A stretch of DNA of 64,000 bases, taken from Haloechinothrix alba (GTDB taxonomy: Bacteria; Actinomycetota; Actinomycetes; Mycobacteriales; Pseudonocardiaceae). Made by a program: the position numbers and the translations under genes. The notes beneath the pieces are model-generated. The model saw nothing but the letters and a program-made list of their open reading frames with translations. It was not told where the DNA came from and did not search any database. Below are positions 9,576 to 17,519 of this stretch, one piece after another (position 1 is the first letter of the stretch; each line of letters opens with the position of its first letter). The stretch spans positions 62,001-126,000 of the forward strand of contig NZ_FZNW01000012.1 in assembly GCF_900188115.1 (NCBI RefSeq). Reading direction: 5' to 3'.

Positions 9576-11080
9576 TCTTCCTCGTCGATCATGCCGATAA
9601 CGGGCGGTGTCATCGCTTCGCCCGGGCCGAACAGCTCGTCGGGATCGGGCTCGATCAGGTACGACTCGTGCGTGCGGTCCTCGTCGCCGCCCGCCGAGGC
9701 ACCGGCCCCGCCTGCCATCCCGGCACCACCGCCGCCCATCGGCGTACCGGCTGGCGGCACCGGTCCGCCCGCGGCGGCCTGCGCACCGTAGCCCTGCGCG
9801 CTCTGTCCCGCTGTTCCGCCTGCGGGGGCCTGGTTCGCGGTGGCGCTTGTCTGCTCAGGGGAGGCGGGTGCGGTGCCGCTGTCCTCGGGCGGCTGCTGCC
9901 CTTCGGGCGCCTGCTGCTCCTCGGCCTGCGCGTTCTCGCCGCCTGCCGGGCGCTGCTTGCTGCCCGAGCGGTTGGCCTTGGCCATCGCCTTGGCCCCGCC
10001 TGCACCCACACCGGCCGCGAGCGCGGCCGCACCTGCCGTCACGCCGACACCCGACCCGCCCGAGCCGGACACCGGAGCGTTCCCGGAGGTCGTGACCGGG
10101 CCAGCAGGCGTGGCCGTCCCGGGTGAGGGCAGCGCGGGCTGCACGGACGCCTGCTGGTGCCCCGCGGCCGTACCGCCCGCGGCGACCGCACCACGCGCGG
10201 GCACGGGCTCCTGCGCGGCGGCACCGGTGGTTCCCAGCGCTGCGGCACCGCCGCCCGCACCGACTCCGACTCCGGAGCCGTACCCACCGATCCCGGCAGC
10301 TCCGGAGCCTCCGCTGTCGACCACCGGTCGCATCGCGAGCGACTCCGGCCCGAAGCTGGGGGTCCTGTCGTCGGTCTGCTGCAACGCAGCCGTGTAGGCG
10401 TTGCAGTACGCGATCTGCTGTTCCTTCACATCGCGGGCGGCGTCCGACTGCGCCTTGAGGTCGGCGGTCATCGCCTCCGGCCCGCCTTCCAGCATCGCCT
10501 GCAGCGCCTGCTCGGGGTCGAACTCCCGCGGCGGCGGCATCTTCTTGACCTCGGCTGCTGCCGCGGCCTGCTCGGCCATCCGCGTCCCCATCGCGCGTGC
10601 CGCCTCACCGGCCGACTCGCTGGACCTGGCGATCGCCGCCAGCGTCCCCTGCGCGGCGCCGGATGCCTGCCCGACCCAGGCGTGTCCCAGCTGGTTGATC
10701 GCCTCGAACAGGCCGTTGGCGACGTCGGTGAGAGCCGTACCGTGGTTCGACCACGCCTGCCCGGTCGCGTCGACCATCCCGGGGTCGTTGCGCATGGTCG
10801 CGCCGTTGTAGAGCTGGGTACTGTCCCGGCTCGCCCAGTTCGGCGGGTTCGTGATCGCCCGGTCGTCACCGAACAGGAAGCCCTGGTCACCCGCGCGCAC
10901 CGCCGCGACAAGCTCCTCGTGCCTGCCGTCGGAACCGGTGAGCGTGCCGGAGCCCGCCCCGCCACCGGAAGCGGTCTCGCCGCCTGCGCCTTCCTGGCCG
11001 GTCGATCCACCGTCCGGCAGGTCGGCCTGGCCATCACCGCCCCCGGGCCCGGCTGCTACCTCGGTGTTCTCGGGATCCAT
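9572..11080 (-). CDS. PPE-domain type VII secretion substrate
   Basis: Protein of 502 aa. After a short Gly-rich leader, residues about 50-240 form the helical PPE-like domain: NPPNWASRDSTQLYNGATM, a VDATGQAWSNHGTALTDVANGLF helix pair and the WxG turn in LGHAWVGQASG, then alternating helices to QIAYCNAYTAALQQT. The remaining 260 residues are Gly/Ala/Pro/Gln-rich and disordered, with an acidic end. AGGGGG lies just before the ATG at 11080. The PE-like gene is 49 bases upstream and the EspG genes follow, so it is probably exported as a heterodimer with the 121-aa protein. No ESX core component is encoded in the window. Confidence 0.82.
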   Translation of the reverse strand: MDPENTEVAAGPGGGDGQADLPDGGSTGQEGAGGETASGGGAGSGTLTGSDGRHEELVAAVRAGDQGFLFGDDRAITNPPNWASRDSTQLYNGATMRNDPGMVDATGQAWSNHGTALTDVANGLFEAINQLGHAWVGQASGAAQGTLAAIARSSESAGEAARAMGTRMAEQAAAAAEVKKMPPPREFDPEQALQAMLEGGPEAMTADLKAQSDAARDVKEQQIAYCNAYTAALQQTDDRTPSFGPESLAMRPVVDSGGSGAAGIGGYGSGVGVGAGGGAAALGTTGAAAQEPVPARGAVAAGGTAAGHQQASVQPALPSPGTATPAGPVTTSGNAPVSGSGGSGVGVTAGAAALAAGVGAGGAKAMAKANRSGSKQRPAGGENAQAEEQQAPEGQQPPEDSGTAPASPEQTSATANQAPAGGTAGQSAQGYGAQAAAGGPVPPAGTPMGGGGAGMAGGAGASAGGDEDRTHESYLIEPDPDELFGPGEAMTPPVIGMIDEEE

Positions 11081-11129
11081 GCTGCCCCCTGTCCTCGCCC
11101 GCGAATGCTTCTCTCGTGTTCGCTGATCC

Positions 11130-11495
11130 TTACAGCTGCCTGTCCAGCTCGGCCGCCGTATTGGCTTCCATCTCCTCGTAGTTGCGAATCGCGGAGTTGA
11201 TCGCGCTCTCCACCTGCTCGTACTGCGCACGCAGGTTGCGAAGGGCCTGCAGGTAGGAGTCGCCGTGCCCACCCGCGCGGTCGGCATACTTCGCGGCCAT
11301 CGCGTCGCCGACGGGATTGGCCCCCAGCTGTGGTGCTACGCCGACATCGGACGCCTTGGTGATGAGGTCATCCACCGCGTCCTTACCGGAGCGGATCTTC
11401 TTCAGTACGGCCTGCGCGGCGTCCGGGTCGAGCCCGATCTCCCCAGTCGCGGCGGCCTCCATGAACGCTGCGGTGTCCATACCGCTGTAGGACAT
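11130..11495 (-). CDS. Small helical PE/EsxA-like partner of the PPE protein
   Basis: Protein of 121 aa, all-helical with no signal peptide. Two long helices are separated near residue 55 by DVGVAPQLGANPVG, and the second helix ends in YEEME, a YxxxD/E-type signal as required on PE/EsxB-like type VII substrates. GGGGAG lies 8 bases before the ATG at 11495. It is the first gene of the PPE/EspG operon, so I infer that it pairs with the PPE domain. It lacks a classical WxG in the turn and a PE motif at the N-terminus, so it is a divergent member. Confidence 0.7.
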   Translation of the reverse strand: MSYSGMDTAAFMEAAATGEIGLDPDAAQAVLKKIRSGKDAVDDLITKASDVGVAPQLGANPVGDAMAAKYADRAGGHGDSYLQALRNLRAQYEQVESAINSAIRNYEEMEANTAAELDRQL

Positions 11496-11638
11496 TGTCA
11501 CTCTCCCCTGGTCCACCGGCCACACTGCGCGGCCACGGCTGCCGTCACCCAGGCTAACGCAATCTCGTGGTCGCTATGACGCGTTCCGGAAGAAAAGGGT
11601 TCCAAGGGGATGCTCCACGACCCTCGCGCGCGCGAGGG

Positions 11639-12190
11639 TCACCCCTCGTACACGTGCGGCGCCAGGGTGGCGATGTAGGGCAGGTCCCTGTAACGCTCGC
11701 CGTAGTCGAGCCCGTACCCGACGACGAACTCGTTGGGGATGTCGAACCCGACGTAGGCGACCGGCACATCCACCTTCACCGCGTCCGGCTTGCGCAGCAG
11801 CGAGCACACGGCCAGCGAGGCGGGGTTACGCGTGGCGAGGTTGCGCATCAGCCAGGACAGCGTGAGCCCCGAGTCGACAATGTCCTCGACGATCAGCACG
11901 TGCCGGCCGGTGATGTCGCGGTCCAGGTCCTTGAGGATCCGCACCACCCCTGAGGACGTCGTCGCCGAGCCGTACGAGGACACGGCCATGAACTCCAGCT
12001 GGGACGGGACAGGCAGGGCTCGCGCGAGGTCGGTCATGAACATCACCGCGCCTTTGAGGACGCCGACAAGAATGAGGTCCTCCTCACCGCCCTCCGGGTA
12101 GTCCGCTGCGACAAGCTTGGCCAGCTCCGCGGTCTTGTCCTGGATGTCTTGCTCGGTGATGAGCACGGAGGCGATGTCGCCGGAGTACAC
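11639..12190 (-). CDS. hpt: hypoxanthine phosphoribosyltransferase
   Basis: Salvages hypoxanthine and guanine to IMP and GMP using PRPP. The 183-aa type I PRTase has [15 protein letters not shown], the flexible-loop motif [11 protein letters not shown], the PRPP-binding signature [14 protein letters not shown] and the [18 protein letters not shown]-terminal element. GTG start at 12190 with GAGGGG 9 bases upstream. It follows tilS by 13 bases, the order seen in mycobacteria (Rv3624c-Rv3625c) and many Gram-positives. Confidence 0.96.
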   Translation of the reverse strand: MYSGDIASVLITEQDIQDKTAELAKLVAADYPEGGEEDLILVGVLKGAVMFMTDLARALPVPSQLEFMAVSSYGSATTSSGVVRILKDLDRDITGRHVLIVEDIVDSGLTLSWLMRNLATRNPASLAVCSLLRKPDAVKVDVPVAYVGFDIPNEFVVGYGLDYGERYRDLPYIATLAPHVYEG

Positions 12191-12203
12191 GGTCGGTTCC
12201 CCT

Positions 12204-13259
12204 CTAGTCGGGTTCTTGCGGTCGGTCGGTGACGCTTCCGGACACGAAGTGCTGCACACGAAGCGTCCCATGTGCGCGGCTCGCCACCAAGTTCCCTGGC
12301 AGCCACACGCCTCCCTGGCCACGCCACGCGGAGACCAGCGCATCGACGGAGCGCAGGTGCCCGTCGGAGAGGTCGCGGGCACCGGCAGCGTGCAGCCAGT
12401 GCCGGAGCGCCCGCCTGCGTAGCGCCGCGCGCGCTGTGCCGAGCGTCTCGGCGTCGAGCCCGTCCGCGACGTCCCCGGCGCCCGGATCGCCGTGCCCGGG
12501 CAGCCGGGCCTCGGCGTAGAGCTCCCCGGCCAGCTCGTCGAGCACGACGAGGTCCTCGCGGAGCTGCGCCGCGGTGCGCGCCAGCGCAGCGGAGACCCCG
12601 TCCTGCAGCACGTCCTCCAGCAGGGGGAACACCTCGGTACGCAGCCGTGACCTGGTAAAGCGCGGGTCCGCGTTGTGTGGGTCCTGCCACGGGCGCACGC
12701 CGAGCTCGGCACAGGCCTGCTGGGTGTCTGAGCGGGGCAGGTCCAGCAGGGGCCGCGCCCACGGCGGGTCCAGCGGCCGCATCCCGGCGATCGAGCGCGG
12801 CCCGGAGCCGCGACCCAACCCGAGCAACACCGTCTCTGCCTGGTCGTCCCGGGTGTGGCCGAGCAGCACGAGCGCGTCCTCCTCCGGCATCGCCGCGCGC
12901 AGCGCCGTGTACCGCGCCCGGCGCGCGGCCGCTTCCGGCCCACCGGCTCCGTGCACGTCCACCGGCAGCACCCGTGTCTCGGTCACGCCGAGCGAGCGGG
13001 CTGTGTCGGCCGCCCACGCGGCGGTGTCGGCCGAGCCGTCCTGCATGCGGTGGTCGACGACGAGCCCGCGGGTGGCTATGCCCAGCCGCGCGCAACTGTA
13101 TGCCGCCGCATCGGCCAGCGCGAGGGAGTCCGCACCGCCGGAGATCGCCACCCCGACGACACCGGCGCGCCTGTGCGCAGCGCACTCCGGGGCACCGAGC
13201 AGGTCACGCACGGCCGAGCGCACCCGCAACCCAGCGGGTCCGACCGTGTTACCGGTCAT
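12204..13259 (-). CDS. tilS: tRNA(Ile)-lysidine synthase
   Basis: ATP-dependent modification of C34 of the CAU-anticodon tRNA-Ile to lysidine so that it reads AUA. The 351-aa protein has the PP-loop SGGADS at 40-45, then [29 protein letters not shown] and [18 protein letters not shown]. The C-terminal part is short, as in other actinobacterial TilS. The ATG at 13259 overlaps the upstream metallopeptidase gene by 11 bases, and hpt follows 13 bases downstream. Confidence 0.94.
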   Translation of the reverse strand: MTGNTVGPAGLRVRSAVRDLLGAPECAAHRRAGVVGVAISGGADSLALADAAAYSCARLGIATRGLVVDHRMQDGSADTAAWAADTARSLGVTETRVLPVDVHGAGGPEAAARRARYTALRAAMPEEDALVLLGHTRDDQAETVLLGLGRGSGPRSIAGMRPLDPPWARPLLDLPRSDTQQACAELGVRPWQDPHNADPRFTRSRLRTEVFPLLEDVLQDGVSAALARTAAQLREDLVVLDELAGELYAEARLPGHGDPGAGDVADGLDAETLGTARAALRRRALRHWLHAAGARDLSDGHLRSVDALVSAWRGQGGVWLPGNLVASRAHGTLRVQHFVSGSVTDRPQEPD

Positions 13260-14370
13260 CGCCGGTGTACACCCTGCGCAGCCACGCATCCGGATCGGTG
13301 ATCTCGTCGCGCGTCGGCAGGTTCTCCGGTGCCTGCCACACCTCGTTGAACCCGGTCATCCCGGCACGGTCGATCACGTGCCGGACGAACGCCGCGCCCT
13401 GCTCGTACTGCTTGATCTTGGCGTCGATACCCAGCAGGCTGCGCAGGAACCGGTCGATCAGGCTGCCGCCCTTGCGGCGCTCGGTGAACTTGCGCCTGAT
13501 CTCCTCGACGCTCGGCACCACCCGCGGTCCCACCGCGTCCATGACGTAGTCGGCATGCCCCTCGAGCAGCGTGGCCAGCGCGATCAGCCGGTCGAACGCC
13601 CGGCGCTGCTCGGGCGACTGCAGCGCCTCTGCTATCCCCAGCGCACCCGGCCGGTGTTTCCTGGCCTCCCTGAGCACCTCGGGCAACCTGCTCAGCGAGC
13701 CCGCCGTGGTGTCGTCCATGGCATTGATGAACCGGTCGACCTCGGTGGCGAAGTACTCGCGCAGCCAGCTCACCGCGGTGAACTGCAGACGGTGCGTGCA
13801 CTCGTGCAGGCAGACCCACATGCGGAAGTCGTCACCCGAGACGTCCATGGCGCGCTCGGCCTGGATCACGTTCGGCGCGACCAGCAGCAACCTGCCCTCG
13901 CCGGGTTCGCCTGCGTCACCCGCCCCACCGAACGGGTCGTACTGGCCGAGGACCTTGGACCCGAGGAACGCGAGAGCGAGGCCGGTCTGCACACCGGCGC
14001 CACCCGCCATCAACGGCCGGAACGGGTTGCGCGCCGCCGTGCCCGGCGAGCCATCTCCCTCGCCGGAGGAGTCCCCGTCCGGACCCCGCGTCGTCAGCGC
14101 GCGCAGGCCCGCGGCGGCGGACTCGACCCACCCGCGCCGGTCGACCACCGTTCCCGGCAGGAGGGGAAGGTCCGTACCGAGGCCGGTCAGCTCGCGGACG
14201 TGCCGCTCCGCACTCACCGACAGGTCGGAAAGCTGGGTAACGACACGGTCGGCGTCCCCCCGCGGCACGCTCGGGCCGCTACCGACGAGGCGCACGCCGG
14301 TAGCCGCCGCGACCGACCAGTCGACAGGGACACGCCCACCGGACTCGCTGCGCTCGCTCCGCGTGTTCAC
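13249..14370 (-). CDS. Zincin-like metallopeptidase (DUF2342/COG5282)
   Basis: Protein of 373 aa with the zinc-protease motif HECTHRLQF (HExxH) near residue 195, preceded by WVCL, and downstream EGHADYVMDAVG, which supplies the probable third ligand (Glu). This matches the actinobacterial family labelled coenzyme-F420-biosynthesis-associated/zincin-like type 2, found between dacB and tilS (Rv3626c). No signal peptide is visible, so it is likely cytosolic; the substrate is unknown. Start: GTG at 14370 gives the family-like MNTRSERS...VPVDWSVAAATGVRL; a longer start at 14457 would overlap the dacB stop by 4 bases but adds 29 residues of Pro-rich sequence. I prefer the shorter form without certainty. 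Confidence 0.85.
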   Translation of the reverse strand: MNTRSERSESGGRVPVDWSVAAATGVRLVGSGPSVPRGDADRVVTQLSDLSVSAERHVRELTGLGTDLPLLPGTVVDRRGWVESAAAGLRALTTRGPDGDSSGEGDGSPGTAARNPFRPLMAGGAGVQTGLALAFLGSKVLGQYDPFGGAGDAGEPGEGRLLLVAPNVIQAERAMDVSGDDFRMWVCLHECTHRLQFTAVSWLREYFATEVDRFINAMDDTTAGSLSRLPEVLREARKHRPGALGIAEALQSPEQRRAFDRLIALATLLEGHADYVMDAVGPRVVPSVEEIRRKFTERRKGGSLIDRFLRSLLGIDAKIKQYEQGAAFVRHVIDRAGMTGFNEVWQAPENLPTRDEITDPDAWLRRVYTGDDR

Positions 14371-14453
14371 GCCCTCGACGCTACCTGCCGGGCACGCGGG
14401 CACGCTCGTCGGATCGGACCGCCCGCGCTGCGCGTCGAGCGGGACCCGCACCC

Positions 14454-16019
14454 TCATTCGCAGCCGCAGTCGCGCAGGGTGGCTGCGATCTCATCGAGCG
14501 CGGCCCTGCCCTCGCGCACCGTGGAGCCTTCGGACATCAACGCGAACACCAGCACGCGGCCTTCCTGGTCGAGCACGGTGCCGGCGAGCGTGTTCACCTC
14601 CGACAGCGTGCCCGTCTTGGCGCGGACCCAGCCCCGCGCGGACTCCGCGGGCTCCTCGGCATAGCGTTCGAGCAGGGTGCCGTCGCCGCCCGCGACTGGC
14701 AGGCCGTCCAGCAGGGGGCGCAGCTCGGCGACGGGACGATCACCATCGAGCGGTCCGGCCGTCACCGCGAGCAGCTCCGCCAACAGCCGGGCGGGTATGC
14801 GGTTGTGCTCCGAGAGCCCGCTGCCGTCGTGCAGTTCGACGCCGCTGGTGTCGAAGCCCGCGCGCCCCAGCACGTCGAGCGTGGCCTCGGCCGCGCCCTC
14901 GAACGAGGGCTCCGTGCCCTCGGCGATGGCGACCTGCCGGGCGACGGCCTCGGCGAGGAGGTTGTCCGACGCGGTCAGCATCTGGCGCAGCAGGTCGGTC
15001 AGCGGTACCGAGCGCACCTCACCGAGCACCTCCGCCTCCGGCGCGGCATCCACGACGCTGGGCTCGGCCACCTCGGCGTCCAGCCGCTCGGCGAGCGCGG
15101 TCACCAGTTCACCGGCGGGGTTCTCCTGGCGCATCGGGTGATCCTCGTCCAGCTCGGTCCGCGCGCCGTCCAGCATCCCCGCGACGACGGGCGCGGCATA
15201 GGTGGAGGGCACGTCCTCGGACGACCATCCATCGGCGGTGGTGTCGCCGGTGTAGGCGGACAGGTCGACGGCCACCGTGTCGATCTCACCGCCCGCGGCG
15301 TCGAGTACCTGCTCGGCGAGCTCGTCCAGCCGTGGCGCGCCCGGGTAGAACGTGTCCTCGCCGTCCGCGGCCCGCGACAGCGTCGGGTCCCCGCCGCCGA
15401 CGAGCACGACGTCTTCGGGCTGCTCGCCCCGCACCACGGTCGTGGACAGCCTGGTCGTGCCGTCCAGCGACAGCGCGGCCGCAGCCCCGGTGAGCAGCTT
15501 CGTCGTCGAGGCCGGGGTCAGCGGGCGGTCGGCATCCTGCTCCCAGAGCACCGAACCTGTGTACGGGTCCATCACGCTGCCGGTCAGGTCGCCGAGCACC
15601 GGGTCGGACACGGCGTCCTCGATCGCCGCGGTCACGCCCGCACCGCTCGGGCGTTCCGCGGTCGCGTCCGAGCCGAGCAGGCCACGTTCCACCGCGGCCG
15701 GCTCGGGTACCGGGCCGAGCGGCGCGTTCGGCGCCCACGGCAGCTCGAGGCGGTTCGACACGTCCGGCACGGCCAGCGCACCGGCGAGCGCGGCCACGAC
15801 GAGCAGCGCTACCGAGCCGAGGACCAGCTTCCTCCGGTGGCTGCGGGGCGGGGCGTGCTCCTCGGTCGGACCTTCGTCGGCGGGCGCACCGATGCGTTCG
15901 GGCAACACCTGCCCCGGCGCGGGCGGCACACCGCCGGGATACCCCCCGTCGTGCGCGTGCTCCTCGTCCTCGTCGACGGTGGGCCAGCCGTGTTCGCCCT
16001 CGTGGTCCTCATCCGCCAC
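14454..16019 (-). CDS. dacB: D-alanyl-D-alanine carboxypeptidase/endopeptidase, PBP4 family
   Basis: Trims or cleaves peptidoglycan peptides outside the membrane; peptidase family S13. The 521-aa protein has an acidic cytoplasmic N-terminus, one signal-anchor helix at about 64-84, and the penicilloyl-serine motifs STTK at 171-174, SDN at 351-353 and KTG at 468-470, with the usual large insert between the first two. GTG start at 16019 with AAGGGGTGAG upstream. Heads the dacB-metallopeptidase-tilS-hpt run and is divergent from ppa. Confidence 0.95.
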   Translation of the reverse strand: MADEDHEGEHGWPTVDEDEEHAHDGGYPGGVPPAPGQVLPERIGAPADEGPTEEHAPPRSHRRKLVLGSVALLVVAALAGALAVPDVSNRLELPWAPNAPLGPVPEPAAVERGLLGSDATAERPSGAGVTAAIEDAVSDPVLGDLTGSVMDPYTGSVLWEQDADRPLTPASTTKLLTGAAAALSLDGTTRLSTTVVRGEQPEDVVLVGGGDPTLSRAADGEDTFYPGAPRLDELAEQVLDAAGGEIDTVAVDLSAYTGDTTADGWSSEDVPSTYAAPVVAGMLDGARTELDEDHPMRQENPAGELVTALAERLDAEVAEPSVVDAAPEAEVLGEVRSVPLTDLLRQMLTASDNLLAEAVARQVAIAEGTEPSFEGAAEATLDVLGRAGFDTSGVELHDGSGLSEHNRIPARLLAELLAVTAGPLDGDRPVAELRPLLDGLPVAGGDGTLLERYAEEPAESARGWVRAKTGTLSEVNTLAGTVLDQEGRVLVFALMSEGSTVREGRAALDEIAATLRDCGCE

Positions 16020-16342
16020 GCATCTCACCCCTTGGCCGAACCCGGCTGCTGACCTGACTACCGTCCTCGCCTCCGAGCATAGGCAGCCACGAACGGCGGC
16101 CCGCGCCGGCTTCCGCGGGCGGTCTCGCACACGTGCTCCGCGCGGGCGGGGCGCACGACCCGAAGCGGTCGAAGTCACAGCTGACGAGCGACATCCTCTC
16201 CTCCCCGTGAGCCAGCACATAGTCCACACTGGGAAGGCCAGTACGAGAGTTCCGCACACCCGGCCGGCACCGTGGTCGCGGGTCCGCACGTCGGACGCGC
16301 CCCAGGACGTGTCGCGCCGCCCACGAGAGCAGCGAGGACGCC
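16020..16342. other. Divergent promoter region between dacB and ppa
   Basis: 323 bases with no coding pattern in either strand. It must hold the promoters for both genes; I see no convincing consensus boxes, operator or RNA structure. Confidence 0.6.
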
Positions 16343-16855
16343 GTGGAGTTCGACGTCACGATCGAGATCCCCAAAGGGGCACGCAACAAGTACGAGGTTG
16401 ACCACAAGACGGGCCGGATCAAGCTGGACCGCACGCTGTTCACCGCAACGCAGTACCCGGCCGACTACGGGTTCATCGACGACACGCTCGGCAGGGACGG
16501 TGACCCGCTGGACGCGCTCGTTCTCGTGCAGGAGCCGACGTTTCCCGGCTGCCTGATCCGCTGCCGGACGATCGGCATGTTCCGGATGACCGACGAGAAG
16601 GGCCCTGACGACAAGGTTCTCGCCGTGCCGAGCGACGACCCGCGGCTGGAGCACCTGCGCGACATCCACCACCTGAACGAGTTCCACAAACTCGAGATCG
16701 AGCACTTCTTCCAGGTGTACAAGGACCTCGAGCCTGCCAAGAGCGTCGAGGGTTCCAGCTGGGGCGGCCGCGACGAGGCCGAGACCGAGATCAAGCGCTC
16801 CCTGGAACGCGAGGTCGAGCGCCTCGCCAACCTCGGCGACAGCGACCCCCACTAG
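16343..16855 (+). CDS. ppa: inorganic pyrophosphatase, family I
   Basis: Soluble Mg-dependent hydrolase of pyrophosphate. The 170-aa protein has the family I signature [10 protein letters not shown] (D52, D54, D57 as metal ligands), the N-terminal [13 protein letters not shown] and the [11 protein letters not shown] block, and the His-rich [10 protein letters not shown] segment shared by mycobacterial enzymes. GTG start with GAGG 5 bases upstream. Monocistronic, convergent with the carbonic anhydrase gene across a hairpin. Confidence 0.97.
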   Translation: MEFDVTIEIPKGARNKYEVDHKTGRIKLDRTLFTATQYPADYGFIDDTLGRDGDPLDALVLVQEPTFPGCLIRCRTIGMFRMTDEKGPDDKVLAVPSDDPRLEHLRDIHHLNEFHKLEIEHFFQVYKDLEPAKSVEGSSWGGRDEAETEIKRSLEREVERLANLGDSDPH

Positions 16856-16870
16856 CAACACCTTCGAGTA

Positions 16871-16933
16871 GGTGGGAGCCGAATGTGACATTGGGCTCCT
16901 TCTAAGAACCCAATGTCACATTCGGCTCCCACC
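16871..16933. terminator. Bidirectional hairpin between ppa and the carbonic anhydrase gene
   Basis: Perfect 25-base arms (16871-16895 and 16909-16933) with a 13-base loop, placed 15 bases after the ppa stop and 19 bases before the stop of the convergent gene. Suits a bidirectional terminator, although T runs are absent. The core GGGAGCCGAATGTGACATT matches the hairpin at 7749-7779, so it belongs to a dispersed palindromic family. Confidence 0.8.
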
Positions 16934-16951
16934 CCTGGGGTGGGGTGACCG

Positions 16952-17476
16952 TTACTCGTCGATGCGTTCGACGCCTGCGCGGTGGCGCTCGGCGAGCTGC
17001 TGGTAGACCTCGGCGTTGTGCTCGACCCAGACGCGTGCCGAGTCGCTCAGCGGCACGTGTTTCTTGGCGGGCGAGCCCATCGCGATCGTCTCCTCTGCGA
17101 CCTCCGAGTCCGGTGTGACAACCGAGCCCGCAGCGACCAGGGCCTTCGCCCCGATCACCGACCGGTCGAGAACCGTCGAGCTGTTCCCGATCAGCGCCTG
17201 CTCGCCGATGGTGCAGTCGTGCACGAGGCACATGTGCCCGACGGTGACGTTCTTCCCGATCTCACACACCCCACCGTTGAGATGCACGACCGCGTTGTCC
17301 TGGATATTGGCGCCCGCACCGACGACGATCCGGCCGAAGTCGGCGCGTAGCACCGCCCCGTACCAGATCGACGCTCCCGCCTCGACCGTGACGTCGCCGA
17401 CCAGGGTGGCGGTCGGCGCGACCCACGCGTCGGGGTGAACGTTCGGTCGCGAGCCCTCAAAAGCAAACATCGGCAT
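16952..17476 (-). CDS. gamma-carbonic anhydrase family protein
   Basis: Left-handed beta-helix trimer protein of 174 aa built from hexapeptide repeats. The three zinc-binding histidines of the family are present: H65 (NAVVHLN), H81 (VGHM) and H86 (VHDC). The acid loop of archaeal Cam is absent, as in the CamH and PaaY/YrdA groups, so activity as CO2 hydratase or thioesterase-like function cannot be told apart here. Start at 17476 (MPMF) or the next Met two codons later. Stands alone between ppa and dnaE. Confidence 0.88.
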   Translation of the reverse strand: MPMFAFEGSRPNVHPDAWVAPTATLVGDVTVEAGASIWYGAVLRADFGRIVVGAGANIQDNAVVHLNGGVCEIGKNVTVGHMCLVHDCTIGEQALIGNSSTVLDRSVIGAKALVAAGSVVTPDSEVAEETIAMGSPAKKHVPLSDSARVWVEHNAEVYQQLAERHRAGVERIDE

Positions 17477-17519
17477 GGACGCATGCTAATCGGCGGACAC
17501 ACCCGGCACGCCCGCAGGC

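Noticed and set aside
12574-14664. Long plus-strand frame opposite tilS and the metallopeptidase gene
   Set aside because: Overlaps three well-supported minus-strand genes; low-complexity shadow.
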